A stretch of 64,000 bases of DNA, taken from Agarophyton chilense (Eukaryota; Rhodophyta; Florideophyceae; Gracilariales; Gracilariaceae). The first letter of the stretch is position 1. Every line of letters starts with the position of its first letter. Position numbers and translations under genes: made by a program. The stretch lies in assembly GCA_030374765.1 (NCBI GenBank), contig JARGXX010000010.1, positions 806,001-870,000 of the forward strand, written 5' to 3'. Shown one piece after another: positions 30,180 through 42,612 of this stretch. The notes under the pieces were generated by a model that saw only the letters and a list, made by a program, of their open reading frames with translations, was not told where the DNA came from and made no database searches.

Positions 30180-31430
30180 ACAGCATATGAGAACCCACTG
30201 CATAAATCTTTCGTAGCAAGCAGAGATCTAGCTTCATCTAAAAATTTTATCGGATAAAAAGGGCTTTGGAAAGAGATTCACTTGGTGTAAAAAAAGATGA
30301 AAGTCGGTTCCTTGTTTCTATTCGTTTAACATCCGAAATCGGATGCTTATGAGACGAGGCGCCTGCACGGATAGAGAGAAAAAGTTCGGTAAAAGATGTT
30401 CTTAGATTGGGGATAGGAAGGTTTGTGGAGGATAGAGCAGCCGTGGCGATGGAGCATTTGCTCGCATCGATAGTTTTTGTTTCACAACAGATATAATAAA
30501 TGGTGGGGGCTGTCGAAGTGTGCGGTTTTATCGGAACTTTTTAGTGGATGGAAAATTAGTAACGCTTTCGATTTCGAAAGATATGGTGGGCTGGTGGGTC
30601 TTTGGAGATCGCGTCCTCTCACCGCGGAAACCTTCGGTAACCTGTGGGGCGGAAGGAAATGTTGGTTAGGTATCAAGTTATGTGATGATTTGGCGCGATT
30701 ACCACGTGTCATTGCGTCTACACGTGGCTTTAGCTCGAATCACTTTTTTGCGTACCGAAATGAGGTTCGGTACGAACGGCTCTAACGTTTTTGCTGAAAA
30801 GTTCCGGTACATATTTTACTTTCTACCGAACCTGTACCGAAAACCTACCCATTTCGCTCAGCCAAAACCCACTACTGTCATGTTGTTTTTATTAGCTGTA
30901 CTTTAGCCCAAAAGCTAAATTAGCGGCACTTTTGTCTCGCAGACTGTTTGTCTTCCTCTCGCAACCTGCCCCCACTCTACTCTGTCCTGGAAAGCTTGGA
31001 ACCGTGCATCCTGCAAGCCCGGTGTAAAGCCCGGTATCTATCTCCTCCACGCTCTTTTCACCACCAGTGGCGACCTGCAGGAAGAATGGGTCTGTTCATG
31101 CTTCTGAAACGAGCATGATCCATTCGTATTGAGAGCTTCTTGGTGGGGATTCTGGAATGCTGTCATTTGTCCTAGCGCAGCTGAGCGAACCGCCACCATC
31201 AAATTCACAAGACGGGGCCAGAAGGAAGTTTTCGAAGCATGGGGCACCATCAGCGTTTCATCAATCGTAATTTGATTCCCTTCTGAGCGGATTAGTGCAC
31301 CACTAGCGTCAACCTCGCGGAGCCCGTACCAATCTCGAAACTAATCATCAGCTACATCGAACGACTTGATTGAAACGCGCTCAAGGGTCAAGTCTATCAT
31401 CACAATCAGTCGTTTAGTTAAAGATTGCAC
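30180..31430. other. No supportable gene
   Basis: Short ORFs only. Around 30754-30840 several copies of a TACCGAA/TTCGGTA motif form a small hairpin (CGTACCGA..TCGGTACG) and a looser inverted repeat, suggesting the edge of a small element. The minus strand at 31038-31330 has a protein-like reading (GLREVDASGALIRSEG, then ETLMVPHASKTSFWPRL) with no recognisable family. Confidence 0.4.
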
Positions 31431-31477
31431 CAACCTAGACTACTCTTATCAACATCAACCTTGTGGACCCCCCAACC

Positions 31478-33935
31478 CTACCCACCACGGCCGCCTCGTC
31501 CGCCCCGCCTAATTTGACCGGCTCGCAGCGCCGGCTCGCTTTGTGCCCCACGCCCGCGACTTCTCCGACCCCGATCTTCACCGATATTGCAGAGCTCCAC
31601 CTCTGGCTCCTCTCTCGTGAATGTATATGAGCACCGTCCAACCATATTGCCCACGACATCCACTACATTCTGCATAACCGGAGTGGGAATTTGATGCTGG
31701 TCGCCGTGCAACTGTTTTATGTCCCGTTGCATCTCGGACAACCGCCTCAGTCCTCTGAGGTAACTTTGCCTCCACTCCTGACTTTTCCCGCGCAAGTCTA
31801 GAACGTTCGATTCCAGCGACGTAGCATACGCTTTACGGCGGCGGCGACTTTTTTCCGCCGACTGCCTGTTTCGCATCGCACGAATACGCTTCTTCTCCTG
31901 TTTTTCTTCAGCCGTCAACTCGTGCTACGTTATCAAGGAAATATGGCGTGGAAAGAAAAGGGGGGTCAGAAATCTAAGCACAAGATGGGGACAGCTTTTC
32001 AAAAAGACGATGAACGCTAGCAACACATACCTTCCTCTTCACGGATCTGCGTCCTGCGGTCGCTGGTGTCATGGGGCTCGCGGCTACGAAATCCGGTTCT
32101 TCCCCTTGGGACGCTTGCTCACCTCTTGAAGATTCATGGCCACGCGTCGTCCTGTTTTCGTTTTTGCTTGAGGGGATGACCGTGCTTGCAGGAGTAGGGA
32201 CTCGTCTCTCTTCGGGGGCAGGTGTCACCGCCCGGGTGTTTGTGTGCTCATGAGGGGGTCGGTGCAACGGGCTTATGAAAGTTTCCATGAGCCTTTCGAG
32301 TTCCGTATGGCTTGCAGAAGACCCCGGCTGCCCCCTTTTCACGAGCATCTGGTGGTCACTTTCCTCCACACCCTGAGGGGGTATCGGGCTTGCTGGAGAG
32401 ACATGATCAGCAGAAGGGGGCTCTGTGGGGTAGAGGGGAGGTCGGGAGGGCTGGACATGCGAGGCGTCGCGCCGCGGTGTCTTGGTCACCCGGACCCGAC
32501 GACCATCTTGCATGACCACCGGCCTGCCATCAGTGGCTGCCGAAATTCCCTGCGCGACCCTCTCGCATGTCTTCCGTTGCCTGTCCCTTGAAGCTTTGCC
32601 CTTCATCGGCAGCGGTCGCATTCCGAGATCTCTTGCAGCACTGGGCGGTGGGGCTACTATGTCATTGGAAGTCGCCCGCTGTTGAATGCGGAAGAGTGCT
32701 GGCGCATGTGGATTCCCGGGCACATGAAGCCTGGCGGTGGCGGCACAGTGATGCGTGACATCCTGTGGTATGCGAACTTGTGGAGTTTACTGGCTTGTTT
32801 GCGGTGCTTCCAGGTTTGGGGGAGACGAGAAAGGTGCTCGGTATCGCTGTGTTGCGCTCGAGGACACAACCACTTTCTGTCCTTGCGAGACTGCGGAAGG
32901 AGTCGCGACCGGCCTCAGAGGTGATGGGATGAAAAAGTCATCAGCCTTGAGTGGCGGCTTTTCTTCGCAGAGACCCTCCGATGGCGCTTGAAGAATATTT
33001 CCGAATGCACCTGGTAAGGCCGCTGTGGCAATCTGCGATGCGTATGGACGAACTTCAGCATTAACATCCGCTAACTTTTTATCCAAAGGAACTGAGAACT
33101 CCGAAAGCGACGCAGAGTTGTTGACCTTGGCAGTCTGCGCTTCGCCAAGTTCTTTTTTGTTTTCCTCTAGTAGTTCTAACTCCCTCTTGGTGGCCGTAGT
33201 TAGCTTACCGTAGAGGTCCACCTGCATTTCCACATTCTTTACGCCTTCATACCTCTGACGGAAATGTGACGGCCTTTGTTGACTCTCCCAGGGAAGCTGG
33301 GGGGTTGCGAGAGCACCCTCGACGCTATCTTTTGCAGTTCCCCGATCGACAGGTTCGGGCTGCGTACTTTGTTCTGCCGCGTCGTTCTTACCCACATCCT
33401 CCCCGGTACTGACCGTGGCCCTATCATATTGACCTTGGCCGGTCGGATGATAACCGGGGGCTCTCCAAAGCTCTTCCTCCGTGGGAAAGGAAGAAGGTTC
33501 ATGGGGCCCATTTCCTTCTTCACCCTCTTCATCATCAGTGGTCGTTTCGCCGTCACATTCGGATTGTCGCTCTTCTTGTGGCATCGCCTCTTTTGCACCG
33601 GTGCAGTCAATACCAGCATCGGTGTTGCCCTCGTCCGCTTCCTCCTCGTTTCCTCCTTCCATGGCCAAATTTTCTTCCTCTCTGCTATCTTCCTCTTCTT
33701 CTGAGCTTTTGCTGCTCGCGAGGGCGTCGTAGTATGCGTCGCCCAGGTGCTCATCTCCAATCTTGAGAGGTTGAGGTTTCTGAAATAACTCTTCTTCCGG
33801 AATGGGCTGATGTGATCCGGAAGGGAATAAATCGCAGTCCTCTTCTCCAATCGTCGGTACCAAGTCCTCATACTCCTCGGTCGTGTTGTTGTAAGGCGAC
33901 CCATTCATCTCTGGTTTGGGTCTCGGGTTATCCAA
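31478..33935 (-). CDS. bZIP transcription factor, three exons, 763 aa
   Basis: A likely host gene. Exon 1 runs 33935-32791 (MDNPRPKPEMNGSPYN, very acidic). A 60-base intron (32790-32731, GTAAAC..CCAG) removes an in-frame TAA. Exon 2 is 32730-32031. A 106-base intron (32030-31925, AAG|GTATGT..CGTAG) leads to exon 3, 31924-31478. Exons total 2292 bases, an exact 764 codons. Residues 620-650 hold a bZIP basic region, RIRAMRNRQSAEKSRRRR, with the N-x7-R signature (N634, R642). A leucine-rich helix follows (SLESNVLDL..LRGLRRLSEMQ), a rather irregular zipper. The tail is Arg/Gly-rich. It should bind DNA as a dimer in the nucleus; targets unknown. Intron 1 is less certain than intron 2. Confidence 0.8.
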
Positions 33936-34045
33936 GGAAACGTGAGAAGTTCTTGGTTCTCGATTTCTTCTCTTGGTTTCTCGTCGCTTACGCTTGTCCG
34001 ACGACCGATATCGAATATCGGTTGTCTGCGGAGCAACTCGGGTCT

Positions 34046-34053
34046 TATATACG
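34046..34053 (-). promoter_or_regulatory. Possible TATA box of the bZIP gene
   Basis: Minus-strand TATATAAG about 115 bases upstream of the bZIP start codon. Position is plausible, but short AT motifs are common. Confidence 0.25.
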
Positions 34054-35081
34054 CTGCGAGGATCCGCATTATGATGTGAAGCTAGTCTGTATAGAAAAGC
34101 TCTCGCTGAAGCTCATACTCTGGAGTTAATGCAATTTTTGGTCTCAAGTCTGTGGGAGAGTTATCCTGTCCAAATCGTCGAAAACATTTCATGTACTGGG
34201 GAAAAGTCATACGAAAGTAGATGTTGTCAGTCATAAAAAGAAAACGCTTTGCGGGAAATATCTAAATCACTCGCAACGAGAGTCTTGACAAGAACGCACA
34301 TCTGAAGGAAATGTTGCCGTGTCTTCGGAATAGGGCAGTGGAAGGCAGATTCGAGGTACATTGGTTAGAATTACGATGGGAGGTCGAGATTGTAAGAGAA
34401 GCCAAGCTGAATCGATTTCAAAGCAATGCAAAAAGCAGAGGAAGAGAGGTGATGTGCAGAACGGTTCATGTTTGATTAGCGACAGGGGAATTCTCGCTAC
34501 TGCTTTTGATATTAGACGTTCTTCGGAAATGGCTTTTATGTAACGGTAGGAAAGAATTTGAAGACGGCGATCTGCACGGGCTTGCACTTGCACTCGGCCG
34601 GGGGCACTCTTGCGTTAGCGTCAGATCAAGTCGTGCACCGAAGTCTTGCCTCCGCTTTGGTTCGCTGTTGTGGCTTCCGGTCCTGGTGTTGCATTTGCGC
34701 CCCTTCATTAAGCGCAAGGCTCACGCGAAACACCAGGCAACCCCCAAGAACAAAGCCGAGAGCCTCTGCACACAGCTAGTACAACATCTACCCTATGTTA
34801 TTTAGGTTCGCGTTGATGCTCAGCACCTAGCGGCTACAAGCTAGCCGTCTACAGCTCTTCACCCTTTCGAAGCGAACCAATCAACCTAATCATTTTAGCG
34901 ATACGCAGTAGTTGAGGGAATCCGACGTGGAGCATAGTCAGAAATAGAACAGACTTCTGTTTGTCCTATGATGCAGCAAGAGTCTAGAACTACGAAGCAC
35001 ATCGTTCTTTAGCAGCTAGCGTCCCCTCTGAAGTGCAGTACGCTATATAAAACGGACGATAACAAACAGCGAAGTCTTAAC
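34054..35081. other. No supportable gene
   Basis: Short overlapping ORFs on both strands (34267-34805) without motifs. It lies between the bZIP promoter region and the foldback element. Confidence 0.4.
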
Positions 35082-35419
35082 TCGTACAGTGCGCGAAATT
35101 TGGATTAGGCCACCACCCTATTCCTCCCTACTGCCATCCACAGTCGGCAGCTGGGCTTTTTATCGTAGTCAGTAGTTGGAACACCATAAAGAAACTAGTT
35201 CCAGAGCTTTCCAGAACCAGACCCAACCCACAGCTTTTTCAACATCTGATGTCAACATCTGATGTGAAAATGGGCTGGGTCTGGTTCTGGAAAGCTCTGG
35301 AACTAGTTTCTTTATGGTGTTCCAACTACTGACTACGATAAAAAGCCCAGCTGCCGACTGTGGATGGCAGTAGGGAGGAATAGGGTGGTGGCCTAATCCA
35401 GATTTCGCGCACTGTACGA
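35082..35419. repeat. Foldback (long inverted repeat) element
   Basis: Two arms of about 148 bases (35082-35229 and 35271-35419) are nearly perfect reverse complements, starting TCGTACAGTGCGCGAAATTT and reaching CAGACCCAACCCA next to the loop. The 41-base loop holds a direct repeat of AACATCTGATGT. It could be a foldback/MITE-type transposon or, if transcribed, a hairpin small-RNA precursor. No clear target duplication. Confidence 0.9.
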
Positions 35420-35724
35420 CGCAGTGAACGGTAAAACATCCGCAGGACTACAGAGTGTCGATCTTTCTTTTGGTTCGCGAACTACGACTGTACAGAGGTA
35501 AAATAAAACGTCGTGCCATTATCGCTCAAATACCAGGGGTCGATGGAGGACCTAATCTTGAACGGAAAGCATTGGTCTGAAAAACATGGAAAGAATACGG
35601 ACTTTGTTTGTGTAAGAAAGAACTTTGGTCAATAAGAGCATGCATTTCCGTAGTGAGTAGTCGATGCAGAAAAACAGATTCCGTGACTGTTCGGGGGCAC
35701 AATAATTGATGCATCATCTATGTC
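35420..35724. other. Gap between foldback and phosphatase gene
   Basis: No gene seen. It contains the region downstream of the phosphatase stop. Confidence 0.4.
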
Positions 35725-36594
35725 CTACTTTTTGAACCCAGTCATGGTGCCCTCCGAAATGAGGAACTCAACTTTCTCGGCGGAAATTCTTCGAACTGTC
35801 CCAGGTGATCGATCTGCTTCTTTTTGTACCTCTAGCGCTCCTTCTTCCGGTGAAATTCCGTAGACATGCGTCATCCACATGGTCATACCTATTGCAGCCC
35901 GGCCTTCCCCTCCTGAACAGTGTATGACGATTGGTTCTTGACTTTTGAGCGCAGCATCTAAAGCAGAAATTATGACATCTCTCGAGTGCGGAGCAAACAC
36001 AGATGTCCTTGTGTACTTCCCCTCACCGAAGGCAGTTGTCATCACCTGGTCAATATCAAACTTAAAGTAGTCTTTTTCGTCGTTTCCCAGAAGGCTTAGT
36101 ACACGCTTTATTCCTCTGCCTTTCATGAAATTGACCCATGGATCCACTCCTCCCAGAGACACTTCTTTGGCAGGGAATCCAGGTCGACTGCATCCAAACG
36201 CCAATTCATCACGTTCTGAAACGCGGGAAAAGTTGAAGTTGTTCTCCGACATTTCTTTTTGATGTCCTCTAGCTACACGTAGTGTTGAATAGTATTGTAC
36301 AACGTCGTTTTCAGATTTGAGAGGTTTTGGATTTTCAAGCTCATTCACGATCTGGCGGAGGAATTGGTGGCTGACGAAATTCGACGATCTCCTTAATACC
36401 GTTGTCCCCAAATCCCAGAATCCGCCGTCGTTGCCTCCTTTGACTCTCGTGCTGCTTGGAAGTAACGAAAATGTTGGGGCGAAAGCGATCATCTTCTCGA
36501 TTGCGATCGAATGCGTCGAGCAAAAGCGTTCGACTGGTATCCTCCAGTAATAATGGCCCAGGCGAGATTGATTCAAAGACGTAACTTTCACCAC
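35725..36594 (-). CDS. Tyrosine/dual-specificity-type protein phosphatase
   Basis: A 289-aa protein with the cysteine-phosphatase signature VIHCSGGEGRAAIGM (H225, C226, R232; HCX5R). The cysteine forms the phospho-enzyme and the arginine binds phosphate. The upstream part of the domain reads SRPGFPAKEVSLGGVDPWVNF and GIKRVLSLLGNDEKDYF (about 136-178), with D180 or D182 as candidate general acid. Residues 1-120 are not conserved-looking and could include an organelle-targeting leader or come from a misplaced start. It appears intact and intronless, so it is probably a host gene. Substrate unknown. Confidence 0.75.
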   Translation of the reverse strand: MVKVTSLNQSRLGHYYWRIPVERFCSTHSIAIEKMIAFAPTFSLLPSSTRVKGGNDGGFWDLGTTVLRRSSNFVSHQFLRQIVNELENPKPLKSENDVVQYYSTLRVARGHQKEMSENNFNFSRVSERDELAFGCSRPGFPAKEVSLGGVDPWVNFMKGRGIKRVLSLLGNDEKDYFKFDIDQVMTTAFGEGKYTRTSVFAPHSRDVIISALDAALKSQEPIVIHCSGGEGRAAIGMTMWMTHVYGISPEEGALEVQKEADRSPGTVRRISAEKVEFLISEGTMTGFKK

Positions 36595-38331
36595 CTAATG
36601 GAGATTCAATTTAAAGGGTATCCTTTGAAAAGAACATCTTGCGAACTGGTGCACCCGTGCTAAGCCGAAAAGATTGGGCAGAAACGTTGGCGGACTAGGT
36701 AGATACTTCATGTGTAGCCCTTCCTTGGAAGCTTTATGATTGGCATGATATCTCTTTCCGCCGAACAGAACGCATAACGACCTGGATGTTCTGAAGCCCG
36801 CATAAGCATTCGGTTTGCTCACCAAATTCCATTGCGGCCCTTTGATGTTTCTTGTCTACCGAATGTTACACACAGCTGCACGGAAGAATAGCAGGTCATG
36901 AGAGCTTCGGCGGTGGACCATCCAAACGCGATAGTTCTGATGTTAACCTCCATCACCCCCATCAAAGGAGTTTTTCAGGATACACTCGTACATTCGTTGG
37001 GGGTGGGGAGAAGGGAGGGTAGGATGATGTTTAAAAAGAATGAAGTTCTGTGTGGTCCTGGTTCCCTTGTCATCATTGATGCTACTATTAGAGCCGTTGA
37101 GGGTCATTAAAAAAAACCCATCCCTGTCGAAAAGTACCCCGACACGTCTCATTGAAAACAAGAACAATATCAATCAATAGCCATGGCGAAGAATTGAATG
37201 CGCGGGAGAAGATTGGCCAATAGATGTGAAACCTCGCTCACATATTTTTAGAAAGTGGTCGGGTAGAATGCTCGCTTTCCTAAATTCGTAGTGTTGAGAG
37301 AACAATTCCTTGACGAAAAATGATACGCCATTATGTTATTGGAATTGAGCTAGCACACTCGTGATGAAGAGAGAGATCTCTATGCCTATCATGCATCAGG
37401 ATTAAAACGCACTTCGACACTCAAGGATTCAGTTAATTCATTTCCAAGCATGCAAAAAGTTCTTTAAACAACATTTAAATCACAATTCGTCTAATCAGGC
37501 CAGCGAACACCGAGTCATGTTGAAAAGACCCCACCGTATGATTGCACCTCTTCTTTCCTCTTTCTCACTTCTGTATTACGAGCGTGTGCTTTTCTATTTC
37601 TTTTTGTGCGAAGGATCTGCTCTTTCTTTCCCTGATGCGGAAAGCTTGTCGTCAATTTGTTTCCTACGCGGTTCATGTGCTCCGGACTAAGAGTGTCAAC
37701 TATCTGCTGGGTTTATAATTGGGGATTGCTGATCATTAAGAATATTGTTATTAAATTTCACTCTCTGTATCAAATCTCCCTTCAGAATGCGGGATTCATA
37801 GCAATCTTACTACATTGGGTCGCTCCTGAATGTCAAATTGCGCGCCCTGCGCACATAGCCAATTGCGATGAGGTTAGCGTACCGCGAAAAAAATGGTCAC
37901 TGATATTCCGGTATCAAAGTGCACACTCAACGTCAGCATCGTCTTGTGACTCACTTTAACGAGTTCAGAATGGACACGATGAGCACCCTACTCTACATGT
38001 TAATTTTAAGGCAGTCTCAGCGTTGAATTCGTTTCCGTGAACGCCTTAACATAGAAATCAAACGCCGTAAAAATATACGGATAACACAATAGCCACCTCA
38101 AATTCCATCTCTTTTCCTGTTTATGTTGGTCTTTCTATCATAGTCAGACCAGTCCATTATCACACTAACTGGAGTGGACCAAATTATCTTCGTTTATCTC
38201 CTCCGAACCTTTGAACCGTTTTACAATCAACACACATCTTATCACTCAAACGATCATGTAAAAAAATGAGCATCAGGCATGGGTCGCTCGCGCTCGATAA
38301 ATGATACGAACACTTAGGTTTTGTTCTTAGG
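36595..38331. other. No supportable gene
   Basis: AT-rich, with only short ORFs (36898-37110, 37657-37959) without motifs. The first part would contain the phosphatase promoter. Confidence 0.4.
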
Positions 38332-38910
38332 TTGTCTAGAATAATAGATGGACTGTGGAAGTTATGTTTGCTCTCCGGTGTTTCAAACAGCGTTTGTGAT
38401 TTGTTTCTGCGATTCGGTGGGCAGTGTTTGCTGCATCTGTTATCAGTAGATGAAAATGCACAGATGACGACGCCGGGCGAGGCAGAAGTCAGATATTTTA
38501 AAGAATCGTTTTTTACGAAGTATCACATACTAAAGGACTTTTATGCAGTATCATATGGCGTTAATGTGCTTCTGCATCAATCAGAAGACTTTATAATACA
38601 GAAAATGTTCTGCAATGGGTGCAAACGCTATCAATCTGTTAGTAATGTCGTCTTTTTTGGTTCAAACGGTACTTTTACAGCCTGTGCGATCAATGCACCA
38701 ACTATAATGCAAAATGAAAAGGGGTCTCAGCGGGAGAATGTCAACAAGAAGCTTGAATAATATGGAGCTACATGTTTCGTGGATAGTGCATTTTGTTGTG
38801 AATTGCATCCATCTCTAAGAAAGAAAGCGCAAGATGAGACGGACGCAAAAAGCTCCGAAGATCTCACTCGATTCCGGCAAGCCACGTCTATGCCAAAAGC
38901 ATCGGAATAG
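38332..38910 (+). pseudogene. DDE-superfamily transposase fragment
   Basis: The ORF 38332-38760 and its continuation past a TAA carry a DDE-endonuclease pattern: FYAVSYGVNVLLHQSED, VVFFGSNGTFTACAINAP (corresponding to the D..NG.....NAPG block), VNKKLE*YGATCFVDSAFC and ELHPSLRKKAQDE (VDSAF is a typical third block of Harbinger-related DDE proteins). The usual Asp before NG is a Ser here. One stop and missing ends show a fragment. Confidence 0.5.
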
Positions 38911-40630
38911 GGAATGAGGCATTTTTTGGAGACCTTTTCGAGAAAGAAGGATAGATTTACTTACTAAGAGAACTGTGAAAAATGCTTTATGTTATTGTGC
39001 ACTGTGCATCTTTAACATGCAAATCAGAAGGGTTAGTGGAAACAAAATACTATCTATGTGTATGCCACACCTTGGCGATGAAACGAAACACTTCCTACAA
39101 GACAAATTCAACCTCCTATCGTTCTTAAACGAAGACTTTGCAATCAACATCAACATCATTTCCATCAATTTCTCGTACCTTTTGTTCTCGTCAAGACAGT
39201 GTGAACGATTATCTCCTCTTTCTTCCCTGTTCCTTTACAAATCTTCTTACCTTTGCTTCTAATCATTGAGCATAGATACTTTTAAAATTGACATGAGGTC
39301 ACTGGCAGTCGTAGGAGCAGGTGATCGTAAACGAGGGCGCACAAACGGGCGAGGTGAAACGGAGAGTTGACAGCTTTCTCTTTCTCTTCTTTCGTGTCGG
39401 TGAGGGAGTCGATAGGTTTCCCATTATCAGTCCCAGAGTCATAGCCACTTTGAAAATGGGAATCCACAGTTTCTTGAACGTGCACTCCTTCACCCATATC
39501 TGCGAGTTCAGTTAATAGTTCTAGAATTGGTTTGGCGTCCTTCACGACACCTTCAATGAACGGGTCTCCGGTAGGCGTGCGGCGGCAGTGCAACGTAGCG
39601 ATATTTCTCTTGAGACTGTCGAAAGTGCGCAGCTCTTCGCGAAAAGTGCATCGTGTTCCTTGAACAGTTCGTGCCATTCTTCGCGACATAACGGTGGATT
39701 CTTTTCTACTAGCTCAAGGAAACAGTTTGTCTCTTGTTGTCTAAAGCCATTACCGCGAGTTGATAGATCGTGCTTTGGTTTGGCTGAATCATGTGTTTTG
39801 TTCAGTTTCTTATTTGTGATCTTTTCATGAGCCGTCGTCTGGATATGTGGTTTAGGCGACAGCCGATGTGGCCTACTGCTTGATTTTGGGTTGTCAGGTA
39901 TAGCTGGCGCTAGTGTTCAAGGGGCTCTTGTGCAGATGCAGATTGTGGGAAGCCAAGCATATGAAGGTGGGAGATGCGGCGCTTTGATCGTTAAGATAAG
40001 GTTTTTGGTCGCTGCCTTGGAACCAAATGCGACTTTTGCGTCCAGGATCGAATGCTCTGACAGGACCGAGCCATAACCACTTTGCGCCAACTGAGTACAC
40101 TCGAATGGTCTGAATCGTGGATTTTGAGAGTAGTCAATTTGCGATTTGTAATTTCAGGAGCGACTCAGTATCTGATTGCATGATTGATAAAAAAATCATG
40201 TTGTTGACCAAATTTCTTGTTTGATGTGGTCGTCACAGGAAATTCTTGGTCGATAATCTTCGACAATTGGAGTAAAAATTTGAACTACACCTATTTTTTA
40301 TTGTACTTTCTTATATACTCACCAAAAAGATCAACTTATAACCTCTGCTCTTGTACCTGGATTCGATTTCAGCAACATCTGCTTTTAATAATCACCGCGA
40401 GAACATACGCGATCCGTCTTTACGTGATGTGCTTGAATTCCATTCTCCTTAGGGAAGCGAAACGGATCTGCGGTTGGGTCTCTTTCGGAGGCCGACGTCT
40501 TTCATGTTACGAGGATGTAAAATGTAAAAAGCAATATATACGAAGAAGGTTACGCATTCTTTGACTTAACTGTAGACACCAAAGATATGGGGATGCAGGC
40601 AGATGAGGTGGTGGAGTTGCGACACATCAA
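38911..40630. other. No supportable gene; one unrecognised ORF
   Basis: Only a 135-aa minus-strand ORF at 39282-39689 (MSRRMARTVQGTRCTFREEL onward, with DAKPILELLTELADMGE) looks protein-like; no family recognised and it could be part of a mobile element. The rest is short ORFs in AT-rich sequence. Confidence 0.35.
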
Positions 40631-41674
40631 ATGACATATGTGTCCGCAGATCTCATTTCAAATAACAATACTTCTCTTGGAATCAAAAGATTGACCATAA
40701 TGGTGATATCTTCAGAGATTCTGCTTCAAATTGAGAATTTGTATGTTCCTCCTCAGCTTAAGGACACCACGTGGTTTTCTTCCTTAACCAGTGGTAAAAA
40801 TAATGTGGCGGATTGCAATACATGTGATTTATGGTGCCTTAGTCGCTTTAGACGCGGCCGGAATGCAACTCGAACAATATTTTGAGGTAACAGACCCCCT
40901 CATACTGAATGTCGACGGAGTTTCTACTCATACGGACTCTGTGCATGGTACATAGAGCGCAATTGATGTTTCTGCGATACCTATCAAGTTTTTTTTTCTG
41001 TGCATGGGAGGCATAGTATGAACACTTCTCTGATCATTGTCCATGTGTAATCACAGTTGCTGTTGGGTCGAAATCTGTTTTAGAATGAGAAAGGAAGAAG
41101 TGGAGCACGCAGAACGCCAACTGAGATTTGTACTCACGAGAAGATGAAAACTATACTGTTGCACATGATAGTACAGATATAGAAAAAGTTGGTGATCACT
41201 ACAAAATCTTACATTCGGCAGTTGTGAAAGCAGTTAAGAATTCAATTCCGTTGGACAAAAGCAGAGGAGAGGAATAATGACGGTGCCAGAATGGCGTAAA
41301 AGATAAATGACTACAGAGCAGATATGTGGAAACGATATTTCAATGATCCCAGTGAAGAAAATAGATTGATGTTGAAAGAAGTCAAAAAGGAAACCAGTAT
41401 GGTAATAATCACCAAGTCGAAGCGGAACACATGGAGAATAATGGTGAGTACTTTGAAACCGTATGAAAAGGATGCAAAATTATGGCACATAAACGAAGCA
41501 ATGGATAATAGTGCTGTACCTACAGGAACAATTTTTCCATTAAATGAAGAAACGTGGTCTCATAAGAAATATGATGCAAGGTCAGCAGACCAAGCGACAC
41601 GAAAACGTTTCTTGTTTCCCCCTTGGGAGGGTTGCACAGAAATGGAGCCTATTCGGGAATGCACGACGATGTAG
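40631..41674 (+). pseudogene. Non-LTR retrotransposon (LINE) fragment: endonuclease to pre-RT region
   Basis: Broken reading. LQIENLYVPPQ and later DCNTCDLWCLSRFRRGRNA resemble the (N)xYxPP and GDFNxHHxxWGS..RG blocks of apurinic-type endonucleases, with catalytic positions altered. After stops, 41324-41674 reads MWKRYFNDPSEENRLMLKEV, KKETSMVIITKSKRNTWRIM and VSTLKPYEKDAKLWHI, the charged helical linker that precedes RT in LINEs. RT itself is absent, so only the middle of an element remains. Assignment is by pattern. Confidence 0.5.
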
Positions 41675-42284
41675 GGGTGTACGTCCGAAAAAAAACCGGC
41701 ACGGCAAGCGAAGAAAATGATATGGAAAGAGTCAGTCAAATAATATTGCTCCAGAGGGGGTAGTCAGCCACGAGAGTAAAAGAAAGGGAAACATGGGTCA
41801 CCCAGTGGGACTAACGGGGAGTAAGCCAAGAACCCAAAGTAAATGAAATAGAAGCAACGCTATACAGAGACAAGAATACGTTAAGTAACAAACAACAAAT
41901 GTCAGCAGCAGTTTAAGTTTTTGTAAAGACTTCCGGTGGGCTAGTACACCGCTGGCAACATCATTTAACCTCCTACTAACCTCCTAAAATATTAGTAGCA
42001 CAAGAAGGCGTTAGAAACTTGGAGCTATAAGAATCCCGGGTAAATAATATTTACTAAGCGACAGGGCAAGATCTTCGAGCCAGTATATAGTGAAGATATC
42101 CAAAGTGAATTTCTTCTCATAAATTAAGACAGATAATATAAATTAACTAACCATCAGTCCTGGGCGCACACCTGTACACCTTGAATGCACGACCAATCTG
42201 TCGGACGATGAAGCTCCCTACTAAGGGCAAGATTCATAACATCCCGCAAGCTGTAAAAATGGCAAATTCATAGGAAAGTACTTC
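41675..42284. other. No supportable gene
   Basis: AT-rich non-coding sequence after the LINE fragment; no motif seen. Confidence 0.4.
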
Positions 42285-42417
42285 CACGAAGGTTGCACTT
42301 CATGTCCCCCGCCTCAGCTGCGAGTAATGCATCTGCGATGGCGGTAAAAGCAGTGGAGATCCCTCGTATAGGATAGTCCGGGTCGTCAATTTCGTCTCTT
42401 GAAGTGCAACCTTCGTG
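42285..42417. repeat. Small TIR element (MITE-like), 133 bp
   Basis: Perfect 18-bp inverted ends (CACGAAGGTTGCACTTCA and its complement, 42285-42302 and 42400-42417) around 97 bases. No coding content; target duplication unclear. Confidence 0.5.
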
Positions 42418-42612
42418 AAGGTGGTTTGCTACGACTAAGGCTTTTTTTACAGCTTGTGCGTTGTTATGAGTCTTGTCTCTATTAGGGAGAATAATTGCCC
42501 GACGGAATGGGCGTGTACAAGAGGTTTACACGTGTCTTCCTAACACTTCTGATACATTTATATATGGTACTTGCATTATTTATATTAAAATATGAAGTTG
42601 ACTGCAGTTGTC

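Noticed and set aside
31038-31330. Minus-strand protein-like reading as a gene
   Set aside because: A stop interrupts it, there is no recognised domain, and it cannot be linked to the bZIP exons.
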